Assembly: GCF_030269515.1 (NCBI RefSeq)
Contig: NZ_BSTM01000001.1
Span: 310,001 to 374,000, forward strand
Reading direction: 5' to 3'
From: Actinomadura sp. NBRC 104412
Lineage (GTDB): Bacteria; Actinomycetota; Actinomycetes; Streptosporangiales; Streptosporangiaceae
Length of the DNA stretch: 64,000 nucleotides
In this document: one piece after another, positions 8,675 through 17,325 of the stretch
Layout: each line of letters starts with the position of its first letter
How positions within the stretch are numbered: the stretch's first letter is position 1
The notes under the pieces: generated by a model
What the model was told of the DNA's origin: nothing
The model's input: only the letters and a program-made list of their open reading frames with translations
The model's database searches: none
Position numbers and translations under genes: made by a program

Positions 8675-9697
8675 ATGGCCACCACTATCGTCGCCGCCCC
8701 CGAGCAGCCCGGATCCGCGCCCCCGTCCCCCGCTCGCCGCGGGGGCGCGCCCGAACGCTCGGGAAGGCTGGCCGCGCTGCTGCTCTCACCGACCTTCGCG
8801 GTGCTCGCGCTGGTCGTCGGGTATCCCATTCTGGCGGCGCTGCGCGAGTCGCTGTACCGGCAGGGGCAGGGCCTGGACGAGGAGGGGTTCGTCGTCCAGG
8901 GCGACCGGTTCAGCGGCCTGGACAACTATCTCGACATCTTCACCGGGGACGGGGCGCCGGTGTTCTGGGGCGCGCTCTGGAACACCACGTTCTTCACCGT
9001 GACCACGGTCGCGATCGAGACCGTGATCGGGATGTGCATGGCCCTGATCATGCACCGGGCGTTCCGCGGGCGCGCGCTGGTCCGCGCCAGCGTGCTGGTG
9101 CCCTGGGCGATCCCGACCGCGGTGTCGGCGCTGATGTGGCGCTGGACTTTCCAGGCCGACGGCGTGGCCAACGCGTTGATCGGCCGGGAGGTGCTGTGGA
9201 CCACCGAGGGTCTCCAGGCCAAGTTCGCCGTGATCATCGCCGACACCTGGAAGACGGCGCCGTTCGTCGGGCTGCTGGTACTGGCCGGGCTGCAACTGAT
9301 CCCGCAGGACGTGCACGAGGCGGCCAGGGTGGACGGCTGCGGCGCCTGGCAGCGGTTCTGGCGGATCACGCTGCCGCTGGTCAAGCCGGTGCTGCTGGTC
9401 GCGGTCCTGTTCCGGCTGCTGGACGCGCTGCGCATGTTCGACCTGCCGTTCGTGCTGATCGGCGCCGACAAGGAGTCGGTGCAGACGCTGTCGATGGTCG
9501 CCTTCGACGAGGCGTCCAACCTGCGGTACGGGTCGGCGGCCGCGTACTCGACGGTGCTGTTCCTGTACGTGGCGGCGATCGCGTTCATGTTCGTCAAGCT
9601 GCTGGGCGCCGACATCCTCGGCGACATGCGCGAGGCGAAACCCAAACGCAGGCTCCGCGCGCGGCGCGCGGGCAGGCGGAAGGAGGCGGCGTCATGA
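8675..9697 (+). CDS. sugar ABC transporter permease, MalF type
   Basis: A 340-residue inner-membrane permease with six predicted hydrophobic helices after a ~40-residue cytoplasmic N-terminus. The EAA loop that contacts the ATPase is seen as VHEAARVDGCGAWQRFWRITLP. GAGGAGG lies upstream of the ATG at 8675, and the gene overlaps the next permease by 4 nt (ATGA). No ATPase gene occurs in this operon, so a shared MsiK-type ATPase encoded elsewhere is probably used, as is usual for actinomycete sugar importers. Confidence 0.92.
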   Translation: MATTIVAAPEQPGSAPPSPARRGGAPERSGRLAALLLSPTFAVLALVVGYPILAALRESLYRQGQGLDEEGFVVQGDRFSGLDNYLDIFTGDGAPVFWGALWNTTFFTVTTVAIETVIGMCMALIMHRAFRGRALVRASVLVPWAIPTAVSALMWRWTFQADGVANALIGREVLWTTEGLQAKFAVIIADTWKTAPFVGLLVLAGLQLIPQDVHEAARVDGCGAWQRFWRITLPLVKPVLLVAVLFRLLDALRMFDLPFVLIGADKESVQTLSMVAFDEASNLRYGSAAAYSTVLFLYVAAIAFMFVKLLGADILGDMREAKPKRRLRARRAGRRKEAAS

Positions 9698-10554
9698 CCG
9701 TCATGGCCAAGCCCGGGCAGTCGTCCGCCGCGTCGTCCGCCCGCCGGATCCTGCCGTACGCGGGGATCGCGCTGGTGGTCGTGTACTGCCTGGCGCCGTT
9801 CTACTGGATGGTCGTCTCGGCGTTCCGGCGCCCGCAGGACCAGTTCGACAACTCGCCGCTGCCCGCGGTGTGGTCGATGGAAAACTTCAGCGCCGTGTTC
9901 AAGCCCGACGTGGGCTTCGGGCGTGCCCTGGCGAACAGCCTGGCGGTGGCCGGGACCACCACTGTGCTCACGCTGGTGGTGGGCACCTGCACCGCCTACG
10001 CGCTGGCCCGGCTGCGGTTCCGCGGCAAGAACCTGGTGCTCGCCGTGGTGATCGCGACCTCGATGTTCCCGACCATCTCGCTGATCGTCCCGCTGCTGAA
10101 GCTGTTCACCGACATCGGCTGGATCAACACCTACCAGGCGATGATCCTGCCCAGCCTGTCGTTCGCGCTGCCGCTGGCGGTGTGGAACCTGACGGTGTTC
10201 TTCCGCCAGCTTCCGTTCGAGCTGGAGCAGGCCGCGATGGTGGACGGCTGCACCCGCGGCCAGGCGTTCCGGCGGATCATCATCCCGCTGGCCGCGCCGG
10301 GGGTGTTCACCACCGCCATCATCACCTTCATCTGCGCGTGGAACGAGTTCATCATCGCGCTGTCCATGGTCAACAAGAAGGAGATGCAGACCGCCACGGT
10401 CGCGATCTCCAAGTTCACCGGCGCGTACGGCTTCGACCAGCCGTTCGGCACGCAGATGGCGGCCGGTGTGATCGTCACCGTGCCGCTGGTCGCGGTGGTG
10501 CTGATCTTCCAGCGGCGGATCATCGCGGGCCTCACCGCGGGAGGTGTCAAATGA
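9694..10554 (+). CDS. sugar ABC transporter permease, MalG type
   Basis: A 286-residue second permease subunit. It has the ILPYAGIALVVVYCLAPFYWM first helix, the DQFDNSPLPAVWSMENF periplasmic segment typical of MalG homologues, and the EAA loop ELEQAAMVDGCTRGQAFRRIIIPL. It starts at ATG 9694, inside the last codons of the first permease, and its stop overlaps the start of the following glycosidase in another ATGA, so the three genes are translationally coupled. It forms the membrane channel with the preceding subunit. Confidence 0.92.
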   Translation: MTVMAKPGQSSAASSARRILPYAGIALVVVYCLAPFYWMVVSAFRRPQDQFDNSPLPAVWSMENFSAVFKPDVGFGRALANSLAVAGTTTVLTLVVGTCTAYALARLRFRGKNLVLAVVIATSMFPTISLIVPLLKLFTDIGWINTYQAMILPSLSFALPLAVWNLTVFFRQLPFELEQAAMVDGCTRGQAFRRIIIPLAAPGVFTTAIITFICAWNEFIIALSMVNKKEMQTATVAISKFTGAYGFDQPFGTQMAAGVIVTVPLVAVVLIFQRRIIAGLTAGGVK

Positions 10555-13175
10555 GACCCCCTTCCCTCCGCCACCCCCTCATGATCGGCGCGTCCGCCCT
10601 GGTCGTCGCGGCGGGCCTGGCCGCGGCGCCGCTCCGTCCCGCCGAGGCGGGCGCCGCGCCAGGCCCGGCCGCCTCGGCGGAACTCAGCACGACGACCCGG
10701 CTGGCCGACCGGCGCTCGGTCGTGATCGGCGACCGGTTCTACGCCATGTCCACGGCCGACGGCCTCTACCCCGCCGCCGGGTGGCACATCACCGGCGAGA
10801 TGGGCGGGTTCTGGACGCCGCCGCTGAAACTGCTCGACGGCATCTGGTTCGGGCTGGACGGGACGTGGCTCGGCGACGCCAAGGGGAAGGCCGAGGCCGA
10901 GCGCCACACGTTCGGGTTCGGGTACACGCGCACCCGGTACGCCGCCGCGAACGGCGTCCGGGTCGAGCGCACGGACGTCGTGCCCGACGGGCTCCGTGCG
11001 GGCCTCATCGGGCTGAAGCTCACCTCCGACAGGACCCGGACCGTACGGCTGGACGTCGACGCGCATTCGGAGCTGATGAGCGCCTACCCGTGGGGATGGA
11101 CGACGCCGGACCAGTCCACCTACAACCTGCCCGACACCGGCTCATACCAGAACGGGGCGCTGCTGTTCCGCGAGCAGGGCACGCCTCCGGTGGCGAACGC
11201 GCCACGGCACGACTTCGCCGCGTACGTCGCCGCCGACCGGAAACCGGTCTCGCACGCGCTCGGGTCCGCGCATCGCGGACCGCAGGACCCGCCCGTCGTG
11301 TGCCCGTCCACCGGGACCGCGCCCGACCGCTGCGACGACTCGGCGTTCGGCAAGGGGACCGGCGGGCGGCTCTCGTACGACGTCCGGGTCCCGGCCGGGC
11401 GCGGCACGACCGTCTGGGTGGCGGTGGCCGGATCCGACCGCGGCACGTCCGAGGCGGGCGCCGCGCTGGGCACCGCGCTGCGCGACCCCGCCGGACTGGC
11501 CGCCCGCAAGATCGCGTCCCGGAAGGCGCTGGCCGCGAACACGGTGGTGGACCTGCCCGGCGACCGGCGGCTCCAGCAGAGCGTCGAGTGGAGCAAGCAG
11601 AACCTCGCCGACTCCGTCCAGGAGGCACGGGACCTGCGGATCCGGGTGACGCGCGAGGGACGGCGGTTCCCCGCGCCGGCGGGGACGGTGAACCGTGCCC
11701 GCTGGTACGGCGCGGGCTGGCCCGACTACCCGTGGCTGTTCGGAACGGACGGCGAGTACACCGCGTTCGCGGCCGTGCCCGCCGGGCAGTTCGACGCGAT
11801 CAAGGCGCATCTGCGGGCGCTGCGCGACACCAGCGAGGTCGCCAACGCGCGCAGCGGCAAGGTCGTCCACGAGGTGATCTCGGACGGCTCGGTCTACTTC
11901 GGCGCCAACGACGACGCCGGCAACACCGACGAGACGGCCAAGTTCCCCAGCGCCGTCGCGCTGGTGTGGCGGTGGACGGGCGACCGCCGGTTCCTGGACG
12001 AGATGTACGGGTTCACCGTCCGCAACATGCGCTTCATCGTGGAGCGCTGGGACGAGGACGGCGACGGCTGGCCCGAAGGGCTGGGCAACGTCGAGCGCTC
12101 CGGCATGGGCGTGGAGAAGCTCGACAACGCCGTCTACACGATCCGCGGGCTGCGCGACCTCGCCGACATGGCGCGGGCCAAGGGCGACGCGGCCACCGTC
12201 ACGTGGGCCGACGCCCGCGCCGCCGCCATGGAGCGGGACTTCGACCGGACGTGGTGGGCCGGAGGCACCACCGACGGGTTCGCCGAGTCGATCGACGACC
12301 CCGCCGACCCGGCCAACGACAACCGTCCGATCTTCCAGCGCCACTGGACGGGCGTGACGCCCATGGACGCCGTGCTGGTGCGTCCCGGGCAGGTCACGCG
12401 TCCGCTGGCGTCCGACGAGCGGGCCGCGGTCGCCCTGGCCAAGCGGGAGGAGCCCTGCTACACGGGCGAGAACGGGTTCTTCCACACCGGCACGGGACCC
12501 ACCTCGGCCGAGGGCGGGAACCGGGGGCCGTCCTGCGACGACGCCGTCTCCGCCGTGCAGAGCGAGCGGTCGATCTACTCGCTCGGCAACGGGGTCATGG
12601 CGACCGCCGAGGGCAACCACGGGCGGCTGGCCCAGCAGAAGCGCTACACCGCCGCCAACGCGCGGAGCCAGCTCGACCCCGCGCTGGCGGAGCTGCCGGG
12701 CGCGATGCCGGAGATCCTGCCCAGCCCCGACTTCGACCCGCCCAACATCGACCGCAAGCTCACCGACCGTTCCATGGTGCTCCAGGCGTGGGGCGCGTAC
12801 GGGACGCTCTGGCCGGTGGTCCACCACCAGCTCGGGCTGAGCCCCGACATGGGACGCGGCAGGCTGGAGATCGTTCCGCAGCTACCGCCGGGGCAGTCGC
12901 GGATCGCGGGCCGCGACATCCGCGTGGGCTCGGGATCGGTCGCGGTCACCGCCGAGGCGTCGGCGCGTACCCTCCGCACGTCCGTGAACCTGCGGGTCGA
13001 CGGCGCGTCGCTGGTCATCGGCCATGTGCTGCCGCGCGGCGCCCAGGTCGCGTCGGTGACGCTCAACGGCCGGTCCGTCGCCCACAGCCTGCGCCGGTCC
13101 GCCCGAGGCACGGAGGTCGTCGTCCAAGCCGGAACCAGGAGGGGCCAGGCCACGCTCACGATCACCCTTCGCTGA
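10551..13175 (+). CDS. secreted (alpha/alpha)6-barrel glycoside hydrolase
   Basis: An 874-residue exported enzyme. The first ~35 residues form a signal peptide with a small-residue cleavage region (AAPLRPAEAGA). An N-terminal beta-rich domain is followed, from about residue 375, by a six-hairpin toroid: WYGAGWPDYPWLFGTDGEYT, then DETAKFPSAVALVWRWTGD and LGNVERSGMGVEKLDNAVYT, which resemble glycogen-debranching, GH15 and GH63 type barrels with acidic catalytic candidates in GTDGEY. A short beta domain ends the protein. Its start overlaps the permease stop (ATGA). Substrate is unproven; it would generate oligosaccharides outside the cell for the adjacent importer. Confidence 0.75.
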   Translation: MRPPSLRHPLMIGASALVVAAGLAAAPLRPAEAGAAPGPAASAELSTTTRLADRRSVVIGDRFYAMSTADGLYPAAGWHITGEMGGFWTPPLKLLDGIWFGLDGTWLGDAKGKAEAERHTFGFGYTRTRYAAANGVRVERTDVVPDGLRAGLIGLKLTSDRTRTVRLDVDAHSELMSAYPWGWTTPDQSTYNLPDTGSYQNGALLFREQGTPPVANAPRHDFAAYVAADRKPVSHALGSAHRGPQDPPVVCPSTGTAPDRCDDSAFGKGTGGRLSYDVRVPAGRGTTVWVAVAGSDRGTSEAGAALGTALRDPAGLAARKIASRKALAANTVVDLPGDRRLQQSVEWSKQNLADSVQEARDLRIRVTREGRRFPAPAGTVNRARWYGAGWPDYPWLFGTDGEYTAFAAVPAGQFDAIKAHLRALRDTSEVANARSGKVVHEVISDGSVYFGANDDAGNTDETAKFPSAVALVWRWTGDRRFLDEMYGFTVRNMRFIVERWDEDGDGWPEGLGNVERSGMGVEKLDNAVYTIRGLRDLADMARAKGDAATVTWADARAAAMERDFDRTWWAGGTTDGFAESIDDPADPANDNRPIFQRHWTGVTPMDAVLVRPGQVTRPLASDERAAVALAKREEPCYTGENGFFHTGTGPTSAEGGNRGPSCDDAVSAVQSERSIYSLGNGVMATAEGNHGRLAQQKRYTAANARSQLDPALAELPGAMPEILPSPDFDPPNIDRKLTDRSMVLQAWGAYGTLWPVVHHQLGLSPDMGRGRLEIVPQLPPGQSRIAGRDIRVGSGSVAVTAEASARTLRTSVNLRVDGASLVIGHVLPRGAQVASVTLNGRSVAHSLRRSARGTEVVVQAGTRRGQATLTITLR

Positions 13176-13206
13176 CACACCCCCACCACCCCGTATTGGA
13201 GGTTCC

Positions 13207-15114
13207 TTGCACCCGCCACCCCTCCACGAGCACATCACCTGCGTGGCGGCTCCCGCGATCTGGCTTTCGCCGCGCAGCGGGCAGCTCACCGGCGGCGCCG
13301 ACGGACTGTACGTCGCCGACCGCCGGGTGCTGTCCCGGCTTCTGGTCACCGTCGACGGCGCCGAGCCGGTCCCGGTCGAGGCGGTGCCCGACGGCGCGTC
13401 CGGCGCGCGTTTCCTGGCCTCGGCCGGGGACGTGACCGTCGAGCGGATCCGTACGGTCACCCGGGACGGCGGCACCGAGCGGATCGTGCTGCGCAACCGG
13501 GGCGAGGCCGCGGTGACCGCGAAGCTGGAGATCGCGGCCGCCGCGGACCTGGCCCCGGTCGCCACCGTGCGTTCCGGGAACGGTGCCACGCTGCGCCAAC
13601 TGGCGCTCGTGGACGGGGTGGAACGAAGCGCGTCGGACGGCTTCCGGGTACGGCTGGACGGCCGTACCCGGGCCGAGCCGTCCCTCGCCCCAGGGGAGTC
13701 CTTCACGACCACGATCACCATCAAGGCGACTCCCCCGCGCACGTCCGGGTTCCGCCCGGCGCCGCCGTCCGTTCCCGCTCCCTGGGCGGACGCCCCTCTC
13801 ACGGTCGACTCACCCGACACCGACCTCGACCGTCTGGTCGCCCAGGGGGTGGACGACCTCACCGCCCTGCTCCTCGCCGATGGCGACGACCTCTACAGCG
13901 CCGCGGGCAGCCCCTGGTACCTGACGCTTTTCGGACGGGACGCGCTCTGGACGGCCCGCCTGGCGCTCCCCCTCGGACACGAGCTCGCCGCCGGTACGCT
14001 CCGTGCCCTGGCCCGCCGCCAGGGCACCCGCACCGACCCGGCCACCGAGGAGGAGCCCGGCAAGATCCCGCACGAGCTGCGTCCCGACGACACGACCGGC
14101 TGGCTGCCGCCGCTCTACTACGGCACGGTGGACGCGACCCCGCTCTTCGTCGTGACGCTCGCCGAGGCGTGGCGGTGGGGCATGCCGTCCGGCGAGGTCG
14201 AGGCCCTGCTCCCGGCGGTGGAACGGGCGCTGGGATGGCTCGGCGGCTTCGACGAGTTCGTGCACTACGTGGGCTCCGCCGAGACCCTCGCCAACCAGGG
14301 CTGGAAGGACTCCTCGGACGGCGTCCAGCATGCCGACGGCCGCCTCCCGCGCCCGCCGATCGCGCTGTCCGAAGTGCAGGCGTACGCCTACCAGGCCGCC
14401 ACGCTGGGCGCGGACCTCCTGGACGCCTTCGGCCGTCCCGGCGCGGACCGCTGGCGTTCCTGGGCCGCGGCCCTCGCCGACCGGTTCCGCTCCCGCTTCT
14501 GGCTGGACGGCTACCCGGCGATCGCCCTGGACGGCAACGGCGACCCGGTCGACGGCGTGGCCTCCAACATGGGCCATCTCCTCGGCACCGGACTGCTCAC
14601 CCCTGACGAGGAGGCACGGGTCGCCGCCCGGCTTCCCGAGCTCGACTCCGGCTTCGGCCTGCGCACCCTCACCCCGCACGCCGCCGGGTTCGACCCGCTC
14701 TCGTACCACCTGGGCTCGGTGTGGCCGCACGACACCGTGATCGCGATTCTCGGCCTGGTCCGTACCGGACACGCCGAGACCGCCGCCCGCCTGGCCCGCG
14801 GTCTGGTCGCCGCGGCCCCCGCGTTCGGCCACCGCCTCCCCGAGCTGTTCGGCGGCCAGGACGCGACCCGGCCGCCCGTCCCGTACCCCACCGCGTGCAG
14901 CCCGCAGGCGTGGGCGGCGGCCGTCTCCCCCGCCCTGGTCACCGCCCTGCTCGGCTTGGACGTCGATCTCCCCGAGGGGCGCGTGTCCCTCTCCCCCGTC
15001 CCGGGCTTCGGCCCCTTGTCGGTACGCAACATCCGGATCGGCGCCACCCCGCTCTCGGTGGAGGTCGCCCGGGACGGAACGGTCACGACAACGGGAGGGC
15101 CAGACGTTCGTTGA
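13207..15114 (+). CDS. glycogen-debranching-type glycosidase, intracellular
   Basis: A 635-residue protein with an N-terminal GDE_N-type beta-sandwich (IWLSPRSGQLTGGADGLYVADRR) and a C-terminal (alpha/alpha)6 toroid containing WYLTLFGRDALWTARL, NQGWKDSSDGVQHADG and PLSYHLGSVWPHDT. No signal peptide is present, so it would act in the cytoplasm on imported sugar. The TTG at 13207 is used because GGAGG lies 4 nt before it; the next in-frame start, GTG at 13243, would cut into the domain. Last gene of the LacI-controlled operon; its 3' end overlaps an antisense remnant of a serine hydrolase. Confidence 0.78.
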   Translation: MHPPPLHEHITCVAAPAIWLSPRSGQLTGGADGLYVADRRVLSRLLVTVDGAEPVPVEAVPDGASGARFLASAGDVTVERIRTVTRDGGTERIVLRNRGEAAVTAKLEIAAAADLAPVATVRSGNGATLRQLALVDGVERSASDGFRVRLDGRTRAEPSLAPGESFTTTITIKATPPRTSGFRPAPPSVPAPWADAPLTVDSPDTDLDRLVAQGVDDLTALLLADGDDLYSAAGSPWYLTLFGRDALWTARLALPLGHELAAGTLRALARRQGTRTDPATEEEPGKIPHELRPDDTTGWLPPLYYGTVDATPLFVVTLAEAWRWGMPSGEVEALLPAVERALGWLGGFDEFVHYVGSAETLANQGWKDSSDGVQHADGRLPRPPIALSEVQAYAYQAATLGADLLDAFGRPGADRWRSWAAALADRFRSRFWLDGYPAIALDGNGDPVDGVASNMGHLLGTGLLTPDEEARVAARLPELDSGFGLRTLTPHAAGFDPLSYHLGSVWPHDTVIAILGLVRTGHAETAARLARGLVAAAPAFGHRLPELFGGQDATRPPVPYPTACSPQAWAAAVSPALVTALLGLDVDLPEGRVSLSPVPGFGPLSVRNIRIGATPLSVEVARDGTVTTTGGPDVR

Positions 15115-15256
15115 CGGGTTCGACCGAGACCTGACGGTTCGCCAGGACGGCCCAGGTTCGGGCTTCGCCCGTGCCGATGACCAGGGACGCGGTGAAGCCG
15201 GAGCCCGCGCCGGGATGCCCGGCGACACCCCCTCGTTGCCCAAGGGTCCGCGACAT
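15083..15256 (-). pseudogene. C-terminal remnant of a beta-lactamase-family serine hydrolase
   Basis: A minus-strand frame of 57 codons reads GGVAGHPGAGSGFTASLV, then TWAVLANRQVSVEPVN and a stop. This resembles the last ~45 residues of class-C beta-lactamase/esterase-type proteins, where a (V)GHxGAGxGF segment and a WAVLTNR strand close the fold. Nothing upstream continues the homology; the frame before ATG 15256 has no serine hydrolase motifs (no SxxK). It is probably what is left of a deleted gene, and its end overlaps the last 32 bp of the debranching enzyme gene. The family call is from memory of the motif. Confidence 0.42.
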
Positions 15257-15390
15257 CGGGCGGGAAAGAACATGCCGCTACGTGCTTGGCTGACCGGTGA
15301 GCTTGCAGCTCTGCCCGCGGACCCAGAGGCGGCCGGAGAACCACCGCCCCCGACCGTACCCGCGACCCCTTTCCTCGGCAACGGGCCGCC

Positions 15391-15396
15391 TAGGAT
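15391..15396 (+). promoter_or_regulatory. -10 element for a leaderless VOC transcript
   Basis: TAGGAT lies exactly 7 nt before the ATG at 15404, and no ribosome binding site is present. This spacing places the transcription start at or beside the A of ATG. No convincing -35 hexamer is visible. Confidence 0.55.
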
Positions 15397-15403
15397 CGGC
15401 GCC

Positions 15404-16012
15404 ATGGCCGTTCTGGATCATCTCGTGTACGCGGCGCCGGACCTGGAGGCCGCGGTGGAGCGGGTGGCCGAGGCGGTGGGGACCCGGCCGGTCGAGGGCG
15501 GACCGCACCTCGGCTTCGGCACCCGCAACTACCTGCTCGGACTCGGCGGGCGCGGCTATCTGGAGATCGTCGGAAGGGATCCCGGCCAGCCCGAGCCCGC
15601 CGGCCCCCGCCCGTTCGGCGTCGACGACCTGGAGGCACCCGCGCTGGTCGCCTGGGCGGTCGCGACCACCGACATCGACACGGCGGTGGCGCGAGCCAGG
15701 AAGGCGGGGGTCGATCCGGGCGACGCCCACGAGATGTCGCGCCGCCGCCCGGACGGCACGCTGCTGAAATGGCGGCTCACCCCACCGCTACCGGGCGTGC
15801 GCCCGTTCCTGATCGACTGGGGCGACACGCCCCACCCAACGGAGACGCTGCCGGCCGTCCCCCTGCGCTCATTCGAGATCACACACCCGAACCCGGAAAC
15901 CCTCCGCCCCGAACTGGCAGCCCTGGGCGTCTCACCACCGGTGTCCAAGGGACGACACGCGGGCCTGACAGCCCGCCTCCCCGGCCTCACCCTCGAACCC
16001 CCACAGACCTGA
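15404..16012 (+). CDS. VOC family protein (glyoxalase-like domain)
   Basis: A 202-residue protein of the two-module VOC/glyoxalase-like type. It opens with LDHLVYAAPDLEAAVERV and has YLEIVGRDPGQP, LVAWAVATTDID and LIDWGDTPHP, typical of the glyoxalase-like domain found in many actinomycete proteins without known reaction. An open frame extends upstream to 15215, but homology starts at this ATG and a TAGGAT hexamer ends 7 nt before it, so 15404 is chosen. The gene stands alone; the ~270 bp behind it is relatively AT-rich and carries the promoter of the next cluster. Confidence 0.82.
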   Translation: MAVLDHLVYAAPDLEAAVERVAEAVGTRPVEGGPHLGFGTRNYLLGLGGRGYLEIVGRDPGQPEPAGPRPFGVDDLEAPALVAWAVATTDIDTAVARARKAGVDPGDAHEMSRRRPDGTLLKWRLTPPLPGVRPFLIDWGDTPHPTETLPAVPLRSFEITHPNPETLRPELAALGVSPPVSKGRHAGLTARLPGLTLEPPQT

Positions 16013-16247
16013 CCTCGCCACCGGCAAGTGCCCCGTACAGTCAGGTAACACATTCTCCGGGGTCAGCTTTTCATGACCGCCCCGGCCGTCGATGACCCAC
16101 CTCACGCTTTCCCGTCTCCCGTTCGGCGAGAGGCATTCTCCACATCGGCGAGATATCGATCATTAGCCCGGCCGGCCGCGGAACCAAGATCCAAAAAGAC
16201 GCACCGGCCGACATCGGACCGACACCCGCACTGTGAATTAATACCAC

Positions 16248-16276
16248 TTGCCCACCATTTTCAGCGGTGGTAACAT
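16248..16276 (+). promoter_or_regulatory. promoter with inverted repeat in its spacer
   Basis: TTGCCC (16248-16253), a 17-bp spacer, then TAACAT (16271-16276), ending 8 nt before the ATG at 16285. The spacer holds CCACC-N9-GGTGG (16252-16270), an inverted repeat that would place a bound protein directly between the -35 and -10 elements. The 235 bp upstream (16013-16247) contain no gene I can support. This should drive the three-gene island that follows, probably as a leaderless message. Confidence 0.65.
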
Positions 16277-16284
16277 CACAAGTC

Positions 16285-17319
16285 ATGCAATTCGACCGAT
16301 TCGAGTCGGCGGCCAGGGAAATGGGAAACCATCCGCAAGATCATGGATGGCGGGATTTCTACCGGCTGGTCGGCTACGGACTCGCGGCCCCGTCCGCGGA
16401 GTTGCGTCGAATTCTGGCGCTGTGTCATGGCTCCCAGCCGGCGCACAGCGCCACTCACCTGATCAGTCTGGTCGGCATCGCGATCAAGACCGTCCGGCCG
16501 GATGCGCTTCCGCTGATCTATCGGGCGCCCTCCATGAAAGAGCGCCTGCGGCTCCTGGAGGAGACGGTAGGCGAGCACGGCGACGACATCAGGCGGCTGG
16601 TCTCCATGCGGCGCAACTCCTTCACCGGGGCGCGCCGCTTTCTTGTTCCACAGGCCATCCTGAGCGCCTTCTTCAGAGGTCACGAGGGCGACGGCATCAC
16701 CTTCGCCGATTTCGGCACAGGATTGGGAATCCTGCCTCGGCAGCTCAACTGCGAGACCCTGTACCGCACGTTCGCCCCCGATCTCGTCTGGGATGACGGG
16801 ATCCCCCGGTTCCGGCCGATTCCACTGCGATCATCGCTCGGCGTCGACCGTGGCCCGATGCCCGATCTCGAATGGGTGCGCTCATGCTACGGGCCGTCGG
16901 ACTATTACGACGAGCTCTTCTCCGAGCTGACGTTCACTTTGGACGTTCTCGCCGACGAAGGCGGGCCGGTGCGGTTCCACGAGGTGGACCTGGTGGATGA
17001 CGAGGCGCTGACGGCGTTCCTGCGCGACAACGCCGTGCACGCCGGCAACCTGAGCTATGTGCTCTACGAGATCAGTATGGCGATGCGGGCGAAACTGGTG
17101 CGGACTCTGCGCGAGGGCCTGCGTCCCCCAGGGCTTCTCATCGTCACCGAACCGCACGGGGAGCTCACCCGCCAAGGATGCGACGTGCTGGTCTACTGCC
17201 GGGACCGGCAGGACCCCTATCGGGTGTGCGCGGTGTCCGACGGCCATTTCAAGGGGAAGGTGACGAGGTTGGAACACTACCGGGAATTCTTTGACCGCCA
17301 CCCCGTGACCTTCGACTGA
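16285..17319 (+). CDS. DUF2332-like protein with possible SAM-type fold
   Basis: A 344-residue soluble protein. The order of features recalls DUF2332: an N-terminal helical part (WRDFYRLVGYGLAAPSAELRRIL), a middle region, then a glycine-rich loop FADFGTGLGILPRQLN like the Rossmann loop of that family, and a later strand LIVTEPHGELT. The similarity is weak and a reaction cannot be named. The ATG at 16285 is preferred to GTG 16267, which lies inside the promoter. Codon use is less GC-rich than in the surroundings (35 of 60 bases are G/C in 17041-17100). First gene of a three-gene set with two alpha/beta hydrolases. Confidence 0.5.
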   Translation: MQFDRFESAAREMGNHPQDHGWRDFYRLVGYGLAAPSAELRRILALCHGSQPAHSATHLISLVGIAIKTVRPDALPLIYRAPSMKERLRLLEETVGEHGDDIRRLVSMRRNSFTGARRFLVPQAILSAFFRGHEGDGITFADFGTGLGILPRQLNCETLYRTFAPDLVWDDGIPRFRPIPLRSSLGVDRGPMPDLEWVRSCYGPSDYYDELFSELTFTLDVLADEGGPVRFHEVDLVDDEALTAFLRDNAVHAGNLSYVLYEISMAMRAKLVRTLREGLRPPGLLIVTEPHGELTRQGCDVLVYCRDRQDPYRVCAVSDGHFKGKVTRLEHYREFFDRHPVTFD

Positions 17320-17325
17320 GAACCA

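Noticed and set aside
16073-16273. Possible 66-residue gene between the VOC and DUF2332-like genes
   Set aside because: No ribosome binding site, no -10 at the right spacing, and it runs through the promoter of the next gene.
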